A stretch of 64,000 nucleotides of DNA from Clostridia bacterium (GCA_017469265.1 JAFUGS010000048.1:30511-94510); one strand, 5' to 3'; numbered from the stretch's first letter, positions 37,359-46,982 are shown. Notes: generated by a model not told the origin, from the sequence alone. Made by a program: numbers and translations.

Positions 37359-38354
37359 ATGAGCAATCTGGAAAACAGCCGGCAGGAGCTGATCGACCTG
37401 AAGGATCTGCAGCTTTCCGAGGCGGAGCTCTTCGCCCATGTGGATCATTCCAGTCTGGAGTCGGAAAAAATTACCGCGCCCCGTTATTCCTACTGGAAGA
37501 GCGTTTTCCGCGTTTTCTTCCGGAAGCGGATCAACATCGTCATTCTTTCCCTCTTCGCGGTGATCCTCGCCTTCACCTATATCTATCCCATGCTGGTAAA
37601 CTATGATCCCTTCGCCAACCTGATGGACTCCACCGCGAAGCATCTGCTGCCCGGCGCGGCCATGGACCGGCTGGGGCATAACATCCACTGGATTCTCGGC
37701 TCCGGCGCCTCCGGCCAGTCCACCTTCGACGCGGTCTGGTTCGGTTCCCGGATCTCGGTGACCATGGCCTTCATCTGCGCCCTGATCAACCTGACCGTGG
37801 GCGTGGTCGTCGGCGCGGTCTGGGGCTTCAGCAAAAAAGTGGATATCGTCATGACCGAGGTGTACAACATCATCGGAAACGTGCCCTATATCCTCTTCAT
37901 CTCCGTGCTGGTGCTGATTTTCTCCGCCGGCTTCTGGACCATGGTCTTCGCCCTGACCATCACCGGCTGGCTCGCCATCGCCTACTTTATCCGTACGCAG
38001 GTCATCATCATCCGGGACCGGGAGTACAACCTGGCCTCCCGCTGCCTGGGCACCCCGATTCTGCGCATCGCCACCAAGAACATCCTGCCCTTCATGACCT
38101 CGGTCATCGTGACCCTGGCCGCCACGGAGATTCCTTCCTACATCTCCTATGAAGTGTTCCTGTCCTATATTGGCATGGGCATGTCGGACATGTCCCTGGG
38201 CCGCCTGATCTATCAGGCGGAAAACGCCATGCTGACCCCCGGATGGCAGTTTGAGTTCTGGTCCCCCGTGGCGGTGGCGTCCATCATCACCGTCGTACTC
38301 TACGTCGTCGGCCAGAATCTGGGCGACGCCTCCGACCCCCGGACGCATATGTGA
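37359..38354 (+). CDS. Oligopeptide ABC transporter permease (OppC type)
   Basis: OppC permease of the third system, normal length (about 331). The N-terminal cytoplasmic region has LIDLKDLQLSEAELFAHVDH. The first helix is INIVILSLFAVILAFTYIYP. The EAA loop is SRCLGTPILRIATKNILPFM. ATG 37359 follows GAGGTGA at good spacing; a GTG at 37350 is the alternative. It begins 5 bp after the oppB stop. Unlike the other two OppC proteins in the window it has only a short first loop. Confidence 0.92.
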   Translation: MSNLENSRQELIDLKDLQLSEAELFAHVDHSSLESEKITAPRYSYWKSVFRVFFRKRINIVILSLFAVILAFTYIYPMLVNYDPFANLMDSTAKHLLPGAAMDRLGHNIHWILGSGASGQSTFDAVWFGSRISVTMAFICALINLTVGVVVGAVWGFSKKVDIVMTEVYNIIGNVPYILFISVLVLIFSAGFWTMVFALTITGWLAIAYFIRTQVIIIRDREYNLASRCLGTPILRIATKNILPFMTSVIVTLAATEIPSYISYEVFLSYIGMGMSDMSLGRLIYQAENAMLTPGWQFEFWSPVAVASIITVVLYVVGQNLGDASDPRTHM

Positions 38355-38362
38355 GGTGCCGC

Positions 38363-40108
38363 ATGGAAAAGAATGTTTTGCTTTCCGTCCATGACCTGGT
38401 GGTCAAATTCCGGGTGCGCGGCCGTATCCTGACGGCCATCCGCGGTATTTCCCTGGATATTCTGGAAAATGAGTCCATCGCCATCGTCGGCGAATCCGGG
38501 TCCGGCAAATCCGTTTTTACGAAAACCTTCGCCGGCATGCTGGACGCCAACGGCTTTATCGAGTCCGGCGACATCATCTTTGACGACGAAGCCCTGGCCG
38601 ACACCACCGTCCCCCTGAACAGCCAGACCCGCGCCATGATCACCCGGGCGGAGCGCGGCCTGAACGCCTCCAGCCCCCTGGAATTCGGCGCGAAAACCTG
38701 GCAGGCCCTGCAGGCGCTGGAGCAGGAGAAGCAGGAACGGGCATCCCTGTCCGCCGAGGAGGCGGAAGCCATGGAAGCCGAGATTTCCGACCTGGTTTTC
38801 CAGCGCACCGAGCTCTTCAACCAGAAGCAGACCCTGGATCCCAAAAAGGAGAAGGCGCAGATCCGCGAGGCGGAGAACCGGCTAAAGTCCCTGGATCAGC
38901 AGATCCGCGCGCTGCAGGACGGCCGGAAGCAGAAAATCGCCCGCCGGAAGCAGGAAGCCGCCGCCGACCACGCCTGGCAGCAGGAGCTGCAGCGCCGGAA
39001 GCAGGCGCTGGAAAGCCAGTACCACCAGGAGATCGCCGGCTCCGCCACCGAGGCCCAGCAGGCGCGCAACACCGTCCTGGCCAAGGAAATCGTCCTTTCC
39101 ATCGGCCGTTATTCCCCCGTCAAGCGGCGCCGCGCCCTGAAAGGCCTCCTGGACGCCCTGAAGCAGGCCATGCGGGAAGGCCGGGATCTGTCCGATGAAG
39201 CCGTCCGCAACGCCGTCTTTGACCCGGTCACCTTCCGGGTGCGCTACCTGGACGAGACGCCGGAAAAGCTGCACGGCACCTGCGTCCTGAACCTGGCGCA
39301 CATCAAGGATCCCACGGACTGGACCCAGATCCGCGGCAAGCGCATCGCCACGGTTTTCCAGGATCCCATGACCAGCCTGAACCCCATCATCACCATCGGC
39401 AAGCAGATCACCTCCATCATCCTGAAGCACCAGAACTGCTCGGAAGTGGAAGCGCGAAAGCGGGCCCTGGAACTGATGAAAAAGGTGGGCATTCCCAACG
39501 CGGAAAACCGCTTTGACGATTATCCTTTCCAGTACTCCGGCGGCATGCGGCAGCGCATCGTCATCGCCATCGCCCTGTCCTGCCAGCCGAAGATCCTGAT
39601 CTGCGATGAACCCACCACCGCCCTGGACGTGACCATCCAGGCCCAGATCCTGAAGCTGCTGAAGGATCTGCAGAAGGAGTTTAACTACACCATTGTCTTC
39701 ATCACCCATGACCTGGGCGTGGTCGCCAACGTGGCGGACCGGGTCGCGGTCATGTACGCCGGGCAGATCGTGGAGTACGGCACCGTGGAGGAGGTCTTCT
39801 ACGATCCCCGCCACCCCTATACCTGGGCACTGCTCTCCTCCCTTCCCCAGCTGGCGAAGAAGGACACCGTGCTGTATTCCATTACCGGCACGCCCCCATC
39901 CCTGTATAACAAAATCGTCGGCGATCCCTTCGCGCCGCGGAATCCCTACTGCATGAAGATTGACACCCTGAAGGAGCCGCCGATGTTCCAGGTCTCGGAA
40001 ACCCATTTCGCCAAGACCTGGCTGGAGGATCCCCGCGCGCCCAAAGTGAAGAAACCGGAGATCATCGAAAACATCAACGAGAAGCTCGTCGAAGCCTTTA
40101 ATATTTGA
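38363..40108 (+). CDS. Oligopeptide ABC transporter ATP-binding protein (OppD type) with coiled-coil insert
   Basis: OppD ATPase of about 581 residues. Walker A is GESGSGKS (43-50), the Q-loop is [11 protein letters not shown] (about 331), the signature is [10 protein letters not shown] and Walker B is [12 protein letters not shown]. The extra residues (about 80-310) lie between Walker A and the Q-loop. They include a long Glu/Lys/Gln/Arg-rich segment ([40 protein letters not shown]) that should form a coiled coil. The OppF at 7354-8922 has an insert at the same place. ATG 38363 follows GAGGTG. It starts 8 bp after oppC. Confidence 0.9.
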   Translation: MEKNVLLSVHDLVVKFRVRGRILTAIRGISLDILENESIAIVGESGSGKSVFTKTFAGMLDANGFIESGDIIFDDEALADTTVPLNSQTRAMITRAERGLNASSPLEFGAKTWQALQALEQEKQERASLSAEEAEAMEAEISDLVFQRTELFNQKQTLDPKKEKAQIREAENRLKSLDQQIRALQDGRKQKIARRKQEAAADHAWQQELQRRKQALESQYHQEIAGSATEAQQARNTVLAKEIVLSIGRYSPVKRRRALKGLLDALKQAMREGRDLSDEAVRNAVFDPVTFRVRYLDETPEKLHGTCVLNLAHIKDPTDWTQIRGKRIATVFQDPMTSLNPIITIGKQITSIILKHQNCSEVEARKRALELMKKVGIPNAENRFDDYPFQYSGGMRQRIVIAIALSCQPKILICDEPTTALDVTIQAQILKLLKDLQKEFNYTIVFITHDLGVVANVADRVAVMYAGQIVEYGTVEEVFYDPRHPYTWALLSSLPQLAKKDTVLYSITGTPPSLYNKIVGDPFAPRNPYCMKIDTLKEPPMFQVSETHFAKTWLEDPRAPKVKKPEIIENINEKLVEAFNI

Positions 40109-40124
40109 GATGAGGGAAAGCATC

Positions 40125-41417
40125 ATGTCCGAAAAGCTTGCCAACACCGCGGCGCATCTGCCGCCTCACGGCCCCCTGAATGATGAAGGCCGGGAAATTC
40201 TTCTCTCCCTCCGGAACGTGGATATCACCTTTGGCAAGGATGAAAACGCGGTCCGGGCGGTGAAAAACGCCTCCTTTGATATCCTGAAGGGAGAAACCTT
40301 CTCCCTCGTCGGGGAATCCGGCTCCGGCAAAACCACCATCGGCCGCGCCGTCATCCGGGTCAATCCCTGCGCCGCGGGCGAAATTGATTACAAAGGAGTC
40401 CGCATCTCCGGCAAAATTCCGAAGAGCCTGGACCGGGAAGTGATCCGGAACATCCAGATGGTCTTCCAGGATCCCGCCGCGTCCCTGAACGAGCGCGCCA
40501 CCGTGGATTATATCATCTCGGAAGGGCTGTATAATTTCCACCTTTTCGAGAATGAGGCGGACCGGGTCAAAAAGGTGGAGACCATCATTAATGAGGTCGG
40601 CCTGCTTCCCGAGCATCTGACCCGTTATCCCCATGAGTTTTCCGGCGGCCAGCGGCAGCGCATCGGCCTGGCCCGGGCCATGGTCATGGAGCCGGAGCTG
40701 GTCATCGCCGACGAGCCCATTTCCGCCCTGGATGTCTCCATCCGCGCGCAGGTGCTGAACCTGATGAAGAAGTTCCAGCGGGAGCGGAACATTACCTATC
40801 TCTTCATCGCCCATGACCTGTCCATCGTCCGCTTCATCTCGGACCGGATCGCCGTCATCTACAAGGGGGATATCGTCGAAATCGCGGAAACGGACGAGCT
40901 CTTCAATTTCCCGCTGCACCCCTATACCCGTTCTCTGATCTCCGCCATCCCGATTCCGGATCCGAAGCTGGAAAAGCACAAGGTGCTCTTCACCTACGAT
41001 CCCTCCGTGCATGATTACTCCGTGGACAAGCCCTCCCTCCAGGACATCGGGCATCATCACTATGTCTTTGGCAACGCAAAGGAAATCGAGGAGTACAAGG
41101 CCCAGCGGGCGAAGGACGTGCCCCTGAAGTCCATCACCATCCTCGACGAGGGCGAGGAAGCCCCCTCCGCGGTGACGGAGGATGTTTCCGTCTCCGAGGA
41201 CTTCCTCCAGACCCCCGTCCACGATACCGGCAGCATCTGGCTGGCCGTGCTCAGCTTCCTCCTGCCCCTGCTGGGGCTGGCCGGCGCGCTGATCTTCAAG
41301 CATTATCATCATTTCCGGAATTACAAGATGTGCCGGAAGGGAACCATCGCCGGGTTCGCCGTCCTGGGCGGAATCCTGCTGCTGTTCCTGCTCTTCCTGC
41401 TGCTGTCCATTCTGTAA
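40125..41417 (+). CDS. Oligopeptide ABC transporter ATP-binding protein (OppF type) fused to a C-terminal membrane domain
   Basis: OppF ATPase with Walker [11 protein letters not shown]-loop [12 protein letters not shown], signature [10 protein letters not shown] and Walker [13 protein letters not shown]. After the usual [16 protein letters not shown] it lacks the Cys-rich Opp C-terminus. It runs instead through an acidic linker ([20 protein letters not shown]) into two membrane helices ([20 protein letters not shown] and [20 protein letters not shown]). The tail resembles those of small zinc-ribbon/DUF4190-like membrane proteins. I prefer ATG 40125 (GAGGG eight bases upstream) over 40110. 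It is last in the operon, 16 bp after oppD. Confidence 0.88.
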   Translation: MSEKLANTAAHLPPHGPLNDEGREILLSLRNVDITFGKDENAVRAVKNASFDILKGETFSLVGESGSGKTTIGRAVIRVNPCAAGEIDYKGVRISGKIPKSLDREVIRNIQMVFQDPAASLNERATVDYIISEGLYNFHLFENEADRVKKVETIINEVGLLPEHLTRYPHEFSGGQRQRIGLARAMVMEPELVIADEPISALDVSIRAQVLNLMKKFQRERNITYLFIAHDLSIVRFISDRIAVIYKGDIVEIAETDELFNFPLHPYTRSLISAIPIPDPKLEKHKVLFTYDPSVHDYSVDKPSLQDIGHHHYVFGNAKEIEEYKAQRAKDVPLKSITILDEGEEAPSAVTEDVSVSEDFLQTPVHDTGSIWLAVLSFLLPLLGLAGALIFKHYHHFRNYKMCRKGTIAGFAVLGGILLLFLLFLLLSIL

Positions 41418-41480
41418 CCGGGTCCCGCCGGTTCTCCGGACGTTCCGTCCCGGCCAGAGCCGGTGCCCCACGCGTGAGCG

Positions 41481-42677
41481 ATGAAAAGAGAAGCAAGAGA
41501 TTTTCGGGAGCGGATGCCCCGGCCCGTCCGGCGCGTCGTCCTGGACGAATCCCATCCCCGTCGCCGGATCATCTGGATCCTTTTGTCCCTGGCGATTGCC
41601 GCCGGGGCTTTCTTTGCGTTCTTCCAGGGGCTGCTTCGCGTCGCGCCGGGCTGGACCGCCATTCCCTCCGAGGGCCGGTATGCCCGGGAGATCACCCTCC
41701 GCTACGAGCTTGGCGCCGGGGAAGACACGCCCGCCAGCGAGCAGAAAAAGCTGCAGCGAATCTTTACCCTCGCCCTGGATCAGGCAGGGCAGGCGCTGGA
41801 CGCTTCAGAAATTTTCGAGGAGCCCCGCAATCTGGCCTGGCTGAACGCGCATCCCAATGTGGAAACAGAGGTTTCCCCCATCCTTTACCACGCGCTGGAA
41901 ACCGCCCTTTCCGCCGGCCGCTGGGTCTATCTCGGCCCCCTGTATGAAATGAACGCCTCTCTCCTGGCCAGCCAGTCCGACACGGAAGCGGCCCAGATGG
42001 ACCCCCGTCTCGGCTCGGAAGCCGCCGACTTTGTGGATTCGGTTCTTCCCTTTCTGTCTTCCCCGGATCAGATTCATCTCCAGCTGCTGGGCGGAAATAC
42101 CCTGCGGCTGTTCATCTCCCCGGATTATCTGGCTCTCGGGGAAGCGTACGGCATCTCCCGCTGGATCGACTTTGGATGGACCCGGAACGTCTTCGCGGCG
42201 GACAGCGTCTCTGACGCGTTGCTGGAAGCCGGCGCGGACCGCGGCATCGTGACCGCGCAGTTAGCCGGCACAGCGTCCCAGGATACAGGCGGCACAGCCT
42301 CCGGCAATCTGGCCATCCGCGCCCTGGGCGGAGAAGCGGAGATCCATCTCTCCCTGCAGGGCCGGGAAAATGTCGACGCCGTCTGCGCGTCCCCCGCAGC
42401 CCTGCTCTCCCTGAACGCCTTCCAGGCCGGCCGGCGCTACGCCGACGGAACGCTGCGCACGCCCTGGCTGTCCCTCGGGGACGGCCTGGATACGGCCGCC
42501 GTGGAGGCGGTTCTCGCCGCGTCCCGGCGGGATGGCTGCGCCGGAATGCTGCTCCGGCTCCTGCCGGTCCTGACGGGCGAAAAAAAGGAGCCCGCGCTTT
42601 CTTCCGGCGAAGAAACCGTCTGGCTCCTGTCCAATCAGACGCTGGATCGATACGGGGACGCGTCCCTGCTGAAGTAG
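41481..42677 (+). CDS. Membrane-anchored protein, possibly a degenerate ApbE-like domain
   Basis: A 398-residue protein with a basic N-terminus, one membrane helix (about 30-50, IIWILLSLAIAAGAFFAFFQ) and an extracytoplasmic domain. Several stretches resemble the order of motifs in ApbE flavin transferases: a small-residue helix (ILYHALETALSAGRWVYLGP), MDPRLG, then SRWIDFGWTRNVFAADSVSD followed by ALLEAGADRGIV, in the place of the ApbE D-L-G-G-I-x-K-G-Y block. The glycine-rich and Asp residues needed for activity are not evident, so any catalysis is doubtful. It lies 63 bp after the third opp operon on the same strand. The call rests on a weak pattern match. Confidence 0.45.
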   Translation: MKREARDFRERMPRPVRRVVLDESHPRRRIIWILLSLAIAAGAFFAFFQGLLRVAPGWTAIPSEGRYAREITLRYELGAGEDTPASEQKKLQRIFTLALDQAGQALDASEIFEEPRNLAWLNAHPNVETEVSPILYHALETALSAGRWVYLGPLYEMNASLLASQSDTEAAQMDPRLGSEAADFVDSVLPFLSSPDQIHLQLLGGNTLRLFISPDYLALGEAYGISRWIDFGWTRNVFAADSVSDALLEAGADRGIVTAQLAGTASQDTGGTASGNLAIRALGGEAEIHLSLQGRENVDAVCASPAALLSLNAFQAGRRYADGTLRTPWLSLGDGLDTAAVEAVLAASRRDGCAGMLLRLLPVLTGEKKEPALSSGEETVWLLSNQTLDRYGDASLLK

Positions 42678-42705
42678 TTCCGCCCCGGTCTGGCGTGAAG
42701 CGCCC

Positions 42706-43533
42706 TTACCGCTGGCGTTCCGCGATTTCCCTGACCCGCCGGCTCAGCTCCGCCTCCGTCATAAACCATCCGTAATGGCCGAAAACCGGCGCGCACTTCT
42801 CGCAGACAAACGCATAGTAACCGTTCCGCGGCAGGCTCTCCGTGTTCAGCAGCGCTTCCGCCTTTTCCAGCGCGGCTTCCACCTTTTCCTCCGCGGCCTC
42901 GGCTCCCAGCTCCACCTCCAGGGTGTCCGCCAGGTTCAGCCAGGTAATCGCCTGCTCCAGCTCGCCGTACGGCTGTTTTTCCATCACGTCCAGCGCCCGG
43001 TGGTACAGTTCCTCCGCCTCGGCGTACCGCCCGCAGGCCGTCATCGCCAGGGCCATATTGTTGTACAGGCCGCCCAGCCGCTCATCCTCCGGCGGCAGAT
43101 TTTTTTCGTAGTTCTCCCGCGCCCGCTCAAAAAACGGGATCCCGTTTTCCGAATCGTCGAAGGATACATGCACGGTGCCGGCGTTGACCCAGGTGGTGCC
43201 GGCGGTTACGGTATCCTGCATCCCCAGCTTCTCCACCAGCGCCGCCGCACGCTCCGCGTGGGCCATGGCTTCCGCCTGCTTTCCCTGCTTCCGGTAGAAT
43301 CCCATCATTTCGTTGTTCAGCATCAGCTGGCCCCGCTCGTCCCGGTTGGCCTCCGCCTCCGCCATCCAGTATTTCAGATGCCGTTCCACGCCGCCCCAGT
43401 CGTTCCGGTCCTCATATTCCCGCAGCTTTTCCATGATCCGGTCCACCGGCACCGGATGGGCCGGCGCTTCCTCTCCCGGCTTTCCGCACAGCGCGCAGGA
43501 GGGCTCCACATAGTCTTCCTTCTTCAGCTCCAT
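42706..43533 (-). CDS. Tetratricopeptide repeat protein with N-terminal zinc-binding pair
   Basis: A 275-residue cytoplasmic protein. It starts with CALCGKPGEE, a likely zinc-binding CxxC. About five TPR units follow (QLMLNNEMMGFYRKQGKQAE, GLYNNMALAMTACGRYAEAE, AITWLNLADTLEVELGAEAA), and a second Cys pair occurs late (FVCEKCAPVFGHYG). TPRs mediate protein binding; the partner is unknown. It is the last gene of a run dus, zinc ribbon, TPR on this strand. The zinc-ribbon neighbour also carries CxxC pairs. Confidence 0.7.
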   Translation of the reverse strand: MELKKEDYVEPSCALCGKPGEEAPAHPVPVDRIMEKLREYEDRNDWGGVERHLKYWMAEAEANRDERGQLMLNNEMMGFYRKQGKQAEAMAHAERAAALVEKLGMQDTVTAGTTWVNAGTVHVSFDDSENGIPFFERARENYEKNLPPEDERLGGLYNNMALAMTACGRYAEAEELYHRALDVMEKQPYGELEQAITWLNLADTLEVELGAEAAEEKVEAALEKAEALLNTESLPRNGYYAFVCEKCAPVFGHYGWFMTEAELSRRVREIAERQR

Positions 43534-43589
43534 CTGTCTTTTCCTTTCTTTTTCCTCAGCCGGGCTTCCGCTCCGGCCTGTCCGTTTTC

Positions 43590-43796
43590 TTAATCATCGC
43601 CCAAGATCAGGCTGATTGCTTCCGCCTCGTCGATCCATCCCTGATCATCCTTCACGCCGCACAGCGCCGCTCCGCAGTGAGGACAGGCGCTGGTTTTCCG
43701 GGATGTCCGTTTTCCGCACCGCGGACATTCATATTCGTCCGGATCAAAAAAGTGAGAATGCCGGATCCACTGTGAATCCCTGTCCGTTTTGCTCAT
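43590..43796 (-). CDS. Small zinc-ribbon protein
   Basis: A 68-residue protein with two CxxC pairs (YECPRCGKRTSRKTSACPHC) forming a rubredoxin-like zinc ribbon, followed by an acidic C-terminus (DDQGWIDEAEAISLILGDD). Its ATG overlaps the dus stop by 4 bases (ATGA), so it is translated after dus. Function unknown. Confidence 0.75.
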   Translation of the reverse strand: MSKTDRDSQWIRHSHFFDPDEYECPRCGKRTSRKTSACPHCGAALCGVKDDQGWIDEAEAISLILGDD

Positions 43797-44698
43797 GCTT
43801 CCGTCACCGCCCTGATGCAGCCTTCGATATCCTTCGCCCTTCTCAGCAGCCTTCTGCGCTGGATGTTCCCTTCCGCCGGCCATTCCATCAGTTTTTTGAT
43901 CCTCCCCAGGGCCATGGTGGGATGGAACCGTTCCGCCCATCCTTCGTACAGGGCCATGTACCACGCGCGTATCTCTTCTTCCGTCGCTTCCGGTCCGCCG
44001 CGCAGCCGCCTGCCCAACGCCGGATCCGCCAGAAATCCCCGCCCGATCATAACCGCCTCCGTCCCCGGGCAGCGGGCAAGCAGCTCCGCGAAATCCGCCG
44101 GCGTCCGCAGGTCGCCGTTGTAGACCGGGCACCTGATTCCCTTCTGAAGCGCCTGCGCGAAAGCCTCCGGATGGATCCCGCCCGTGTACTGCTCCCGCAT
44201 GGTCCGGACATGAATCGTGACATGCGCGAACGGATACGCCCCGAGGATGTCCAGGATTCGGTTCCATTCCTCCGCCCGCTCGTAGCCGATCCGGGTCTTG
44301 ACCGAAAGCCGCGCGGGCAACGGCCGCGAAAACACGGCATCCAGAAACGACTGCAGGTAGCCCGGATCCTTCAGCATCCCGCTGCCCCGCCCCCATCTCG
44401 TGACCGTCGGCGAGGGGCATCCCAGGTTCAGATCCCCGCATTCGTACCCCAGCTCCCGGATATATTCCAGCCAGGCCAGCAGCTGCGCCGGGTCCCGGGT
44501 CAGGGCCTGGGGCAGCACCCTGATGCCGCGGTTTTCTTCCGGATCCACGTCCCGCTTCTCCCGGGTCATCAGCGACAGGGACTGTGTCAGCTTATGAAAG
44601 GGCAGGCCATACACATCCGCCCCGCCAAAGATTTGCTGATGCGTCCGCCGGAAAATCCCGTCCGTGATCCCTTCCATCGGCGCGAAATAGATCTTCAT
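43793..44698 (-). CDS. tRNA-dihydrouridine synthase
   Basis: A flavoenzyme reducing uridine to dihydrouridine in tRNA D-loops. The TIM-barrel starts MKIYFAPMEGITDGIFRRTH (FMN phosphate region). The catalytic-Cys block is DLNLGCPSPTVTRWGRGSGM (Cys near residue 94). Further motifs are LSVKTRIGYE, VTIHVRTMREQY, VYNGDLRT and EAVMIGRGFLADPAL. Length 301 is slightly short of the usual 320, and the Dus subtype is not clear. AAAGGAG precedes the ATG. A promoter at 44755-44784 reads into it. Confidence 0.92.
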   Translation of the reverse strand: MKIYFAPMEGITDGIFRRTHQQIFGGADVYGLPFHKLTQSLSLMTREKRDVDPEENRGIRVLPQALTRDPAQLLAWLEYIRELGYECGDLNLGCPSPTVTRWGRGSGMLKDPGYLQSFLDAVFSRPLPARLSVKTRIGYERAEEWNRILDILGAYPFAHVTIHVRTMREQYTGGIHPEAFAQALQKGIRCPVYNGDLRTPADFAELLARCPGTEAVMIGRGFLADPALGRRLRGGPEATEEEIRAWYMALYEGWAERFHPTMALGRIKKLMEWPAEGNIQRRRLLRRAKDIEGCIRAVTEA

Positions 44699-44754
44699 GC
44701 CGCTGCCTTTTCTCCTTTATCCTGGCTTTGCGCATTCCACCCTGATTGATCCGT

Positions 44755-44784
44755 ATTATAGCATCAAGGGTAACCCAAAAACAA
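44755..44784 (-). promoter_or_regulatory. Promoter for dus
   Basis: On the minus strand, TTGTTT (44779-44784), 18 bp, TATAAT (44755-44760). The -35 coincides with the T-run that follows the palindrome at 44784-44826. Confidence 0.6.
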
Positions 44785-44826
44785 TTCAATTTAGCCATTT
44801 GCTTCCAAATAATGGCTAAATTGAAT
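44784..44826 (-). terminator. AT-rich palindrome between the MBL hydrolase and dus
   Basis: TTCAATTTAGCCATT and AATGGCTAAATTGAA form a perfect 15-bp stem around a short loop. On the minus strand it is followed by TTGTTTTT. It lies about 30 bp after the MBL stop and is probably its terminator, although the low GC of the stem is unusual here. Confidence 0.5.
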
Positions 44827-44854
44827 GTCGATATGGCTATCCTGGCTGTATCGG

Positions 44855-45805
44855 TCACACGCATTCCGGCCTGTATCCGATGCAGCCCAGACCCTTCACG
44901 GTCTTGCAGAAGGTCGTTCCCCTTGGGCCTTCCTCCGTATAATCATATTTTGAGGGATCCTGACAGATGGCCTCCAGCGCTTCCGCCACATCCCGCACGG
45001 CATAGCTATCGAGATCCGCGATGAAATGACCGGGGAAGATGCCGTCAAATTCATCGGTTCGCTCCGCCAGGCGCGCCATTCTGTCCCGGAAATCCCGGAG
45101 GGTGCCGGGTCCGCCCATCACGCCGATCCGCATGGCGATCAGGTCATCCCCGGGGAAAAGCGTCCTCCCCGTCCGGTCCAGGAAAGCGGCTTGACCGGCG
45201 GAATGGCCCGCCAGCTTGATCACTTCGATCTCATAATCCTGGCCCAGGCTGATCCGGTCGCCCTCGTGAAGGGGCACAATGGTATAGGGTTTCTGCGCGA
45301 TCATATCCTTCGGGTCAAATTTCACCCACAGACAGCGCCCGTCCGGCCCCAGAATCTTATCATTCAGCAGCGGGCTTTCCATCATCTGCTTCAGTCTCGG
45401 AATCTCTTCCTCCAGCGCCATCACCTGTTCAAACTGGGCATTCCCGCCCGCGTGATCCGGGTGCGCGTGGGTGATCGCCGTCAGCAGTTCCCTACCCCCG
45501 GCCAGCTCCTCCGCCAGCCCCTTCAGGTTTCCCAGGCCGAAGCCGGTATCGATCAGCAGCGCCTTCTCCGGCCCCAGGATGAGCCAGCTCCATACGTCGC
45601 CCTTCCCGTCGATGTTCTCCTGAAAGATTCCGTACAGGTTGTCACGGAACTGATATACTTCCGCGTAGGGATCCACCGGAAGAATCTGCCGGGTCCGGTT
45701 GTGGGTGCGGAGCTCCCGCATATATGCCCAATCAGCCGTATAGATGGGCTCTTCCATGTCAAAGCGTCTGGTTTTGATGGGGGTTTCAATCTTTCTGTTC
45801 AGCAT
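44855..45805 (-). CDS. MBL-fold metallohydrolase
   Basis: A metallo-beta-lactamase fold hydrolase. The zinc site THAHPDHAGG (HxHxDH) lies about residue 112. Later ligands are in KLAGHSAGQAAFLDRTGRTL followed by FPGDDL, and DGIFPGHFIAD. Length 316 fits broad-specificity members of the family. The N-terminal 40 residues and the C-terminal segment (GTTFCKTVKGLGCIGYRPEC) are lineage extras. The substrate is unknown. GAGGAGG precedes the ATG at 45805; ATG 45757 is possible. Confidence 0.85.
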   Translation of the reverse strand: MLNRKIETPIKTRRFDMEEPIYTADWAYMRELRTHNRTRQILPVDPYAEVYQFRDNLYGIFQENIDGKGDVWSWLILGPEKALLIDTGFGLGNLKGLAEELAGGRELLTAITHAHPDHAGGNAQFEQVMALEEEIPRLKQMMESPLLNDKILGPDGRCLWVKFDPKDMIAQKPYTIVPLHEGDRISLGQDYEIEVIKLAGHSAGQAAFLDRTGRTLFPGDDLIAMRIGVMGGPGTLRDFRDRMARLAERTDEFDGIFPGHFIADLDSYAVRDVAEALEAICQDPSKYDYTEEGPRGTTFCKTVKGLGCIGYRPECV

Positions 45806-45976
45806 GCTGTTCCGCCTCCTCTTTATGCGGGCCTGTACCTTTACGGGGAATCCCTTTCAGGTCTTTCATCCCGTCTTCTTTCAGGCCCGCGGGTTTCACT
45901 GCCGTGATTGTACAGGTTCCCTCGCCCGGTTTTCAATTTGAAAAGAATGAAAATTGATTATCTTTCGGAATAAATC

Positions 45977-46009
45977 AGCCGACAGCAGGGCACACCTGCT
46001 GCCGGCTAT
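45977..46009 (-). terminator. Terminator after the AEC transporter gene
   Basis: AGCCG-CAGCAG pairs with CTGCTG-CGGCT (45977-45988 with 45996-46007, one mismatch). The minus strand continues GATTTATT. It lies 38 bp after the AEC stop. Confidence 0.6.
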
Positions 46010-46046
46010 TTCTCTTTCTGTTCAGTGGATCGTTCCGAAACGTTAT

Positions 46047-46982
46047 TTATCCTCCGACAAACACATCAAACAGCCACATCCACAGCGGGATGGTCACGAT
46101 ACAGGACAGGGTCGTCAGCACGTTGATCGCTGAGGCGTACGGCGCGTCCCGGTTATAGAGGATGGCGACCTGGTTGATATTGGACGCGGATGGCGCGATA
46201 GCCGAAAGCAGGGGAATCATGACGATGGCCTTTCCCAGCGCGTTGCTGCCTGCCAGGCCGGTGACGGCCGCCAGCAGCACCGCCAGGCCGGAGCAGAGGA
46301 TCATCCGGAAGAACAGGACCCCAAAGATCCTGCGGTTGGCGAACATATCCCGGAATTTCATGCTGCCGACCACCATGCCGGTAATCATCATGCTGAGCGG
46401 CCCGATCATTCCCGCGACATCGCTGAAGGCAATGGCCACCGGCTCCGGCAGGGAGATGCCCGTAAACAGCAGAAGCAGCCCAAACAGCACCGCCAGGATA
46501 TTGGGGTTCAGAAGCACCTTTTTCAGGCTGAAGGCGCTTTCGCTGTCGAACATCCGGACACCGATCGTCCAGAACATGACATTAAAGACCAGAATATACG
46601 CGCTGACATAGATCACCCAGTCCTGCCCCAGCACATACGCCACCAGCGGGATCACCAGGTTTCCCGCGTTTGTGAAGACGATGGACGCGCGCTCCACTTC
46701 CGTCGCCTTCCACACGCGCCGAAGAATCGCCGCCACAAGGAAAAAGACCAGCTGGAAAACAACCGCGAGCCCCACGGCGGTCAGAAGCCCCTGCTGCACC
46801 TCCGGCGTCAGCTCCTTCTGAAAGGAGTTAAACACGACGCAGGGCGTCACAAAATACAGGGATATTCTGGACAGCACCTTGCTGTAGTCCGCCCGGAAAA
46901 CCCCGGTCTTCACCAGCGCGGCGGTCGCGAAAAGAATCAGAAACAGCTCTGCAATTTTCTTGATCAGCGGAATCGTAATCAT
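46047..46982 (-). CDS. AEC family transporter (auxin efflux carrier-like)
   Basis: A membrane carrier with about ten helices in two halves. The family pattern includes LYFVTPCVVFNSFQKE, IVFTNAGNLVIPLVAYVLGQ and MIPLLSAIAPSASNINQVAI. Bacterial members export or import malate and other organic acids; the substrate here is unknown. Length 311 is normal. It is flanked by terminators on both sides and appears monocistronic. Confidence 0.9.
   Translation of the reverse strand: MITIPLIKKIAELFLILFATAALVKTGVFRADYSKVLSRISLYFVTPCVVFNSFQKELTPEVQQGLLTAVGLAVVFQLVFFLVAAILRRVWKATEVERASIVFTNAGNLVIPLVAYVLGQDWVIYVSAYILVFNVMFWTIGVRMFDSESAFSLKKVLLNPNILAVLFGLLLLFTGISLPEPVAIAFSDVAGMIGPLSMMITGMVVGSMKFRDMFANRRIFGVLFFRMILCSGLAVLLAAVTGLAGSNALGKAIVMIPLLSAIAPSASNINQVAILYNRDAPYASAINVLTTLSCIVTIPLWMWLFDVFVGG

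Noticed and set aside
44592-44864. Open frame upstream of dus on the same strand
   Set aside because: It runs through the palindrome and promoter and into dus in another frame. The product has no family pattern.
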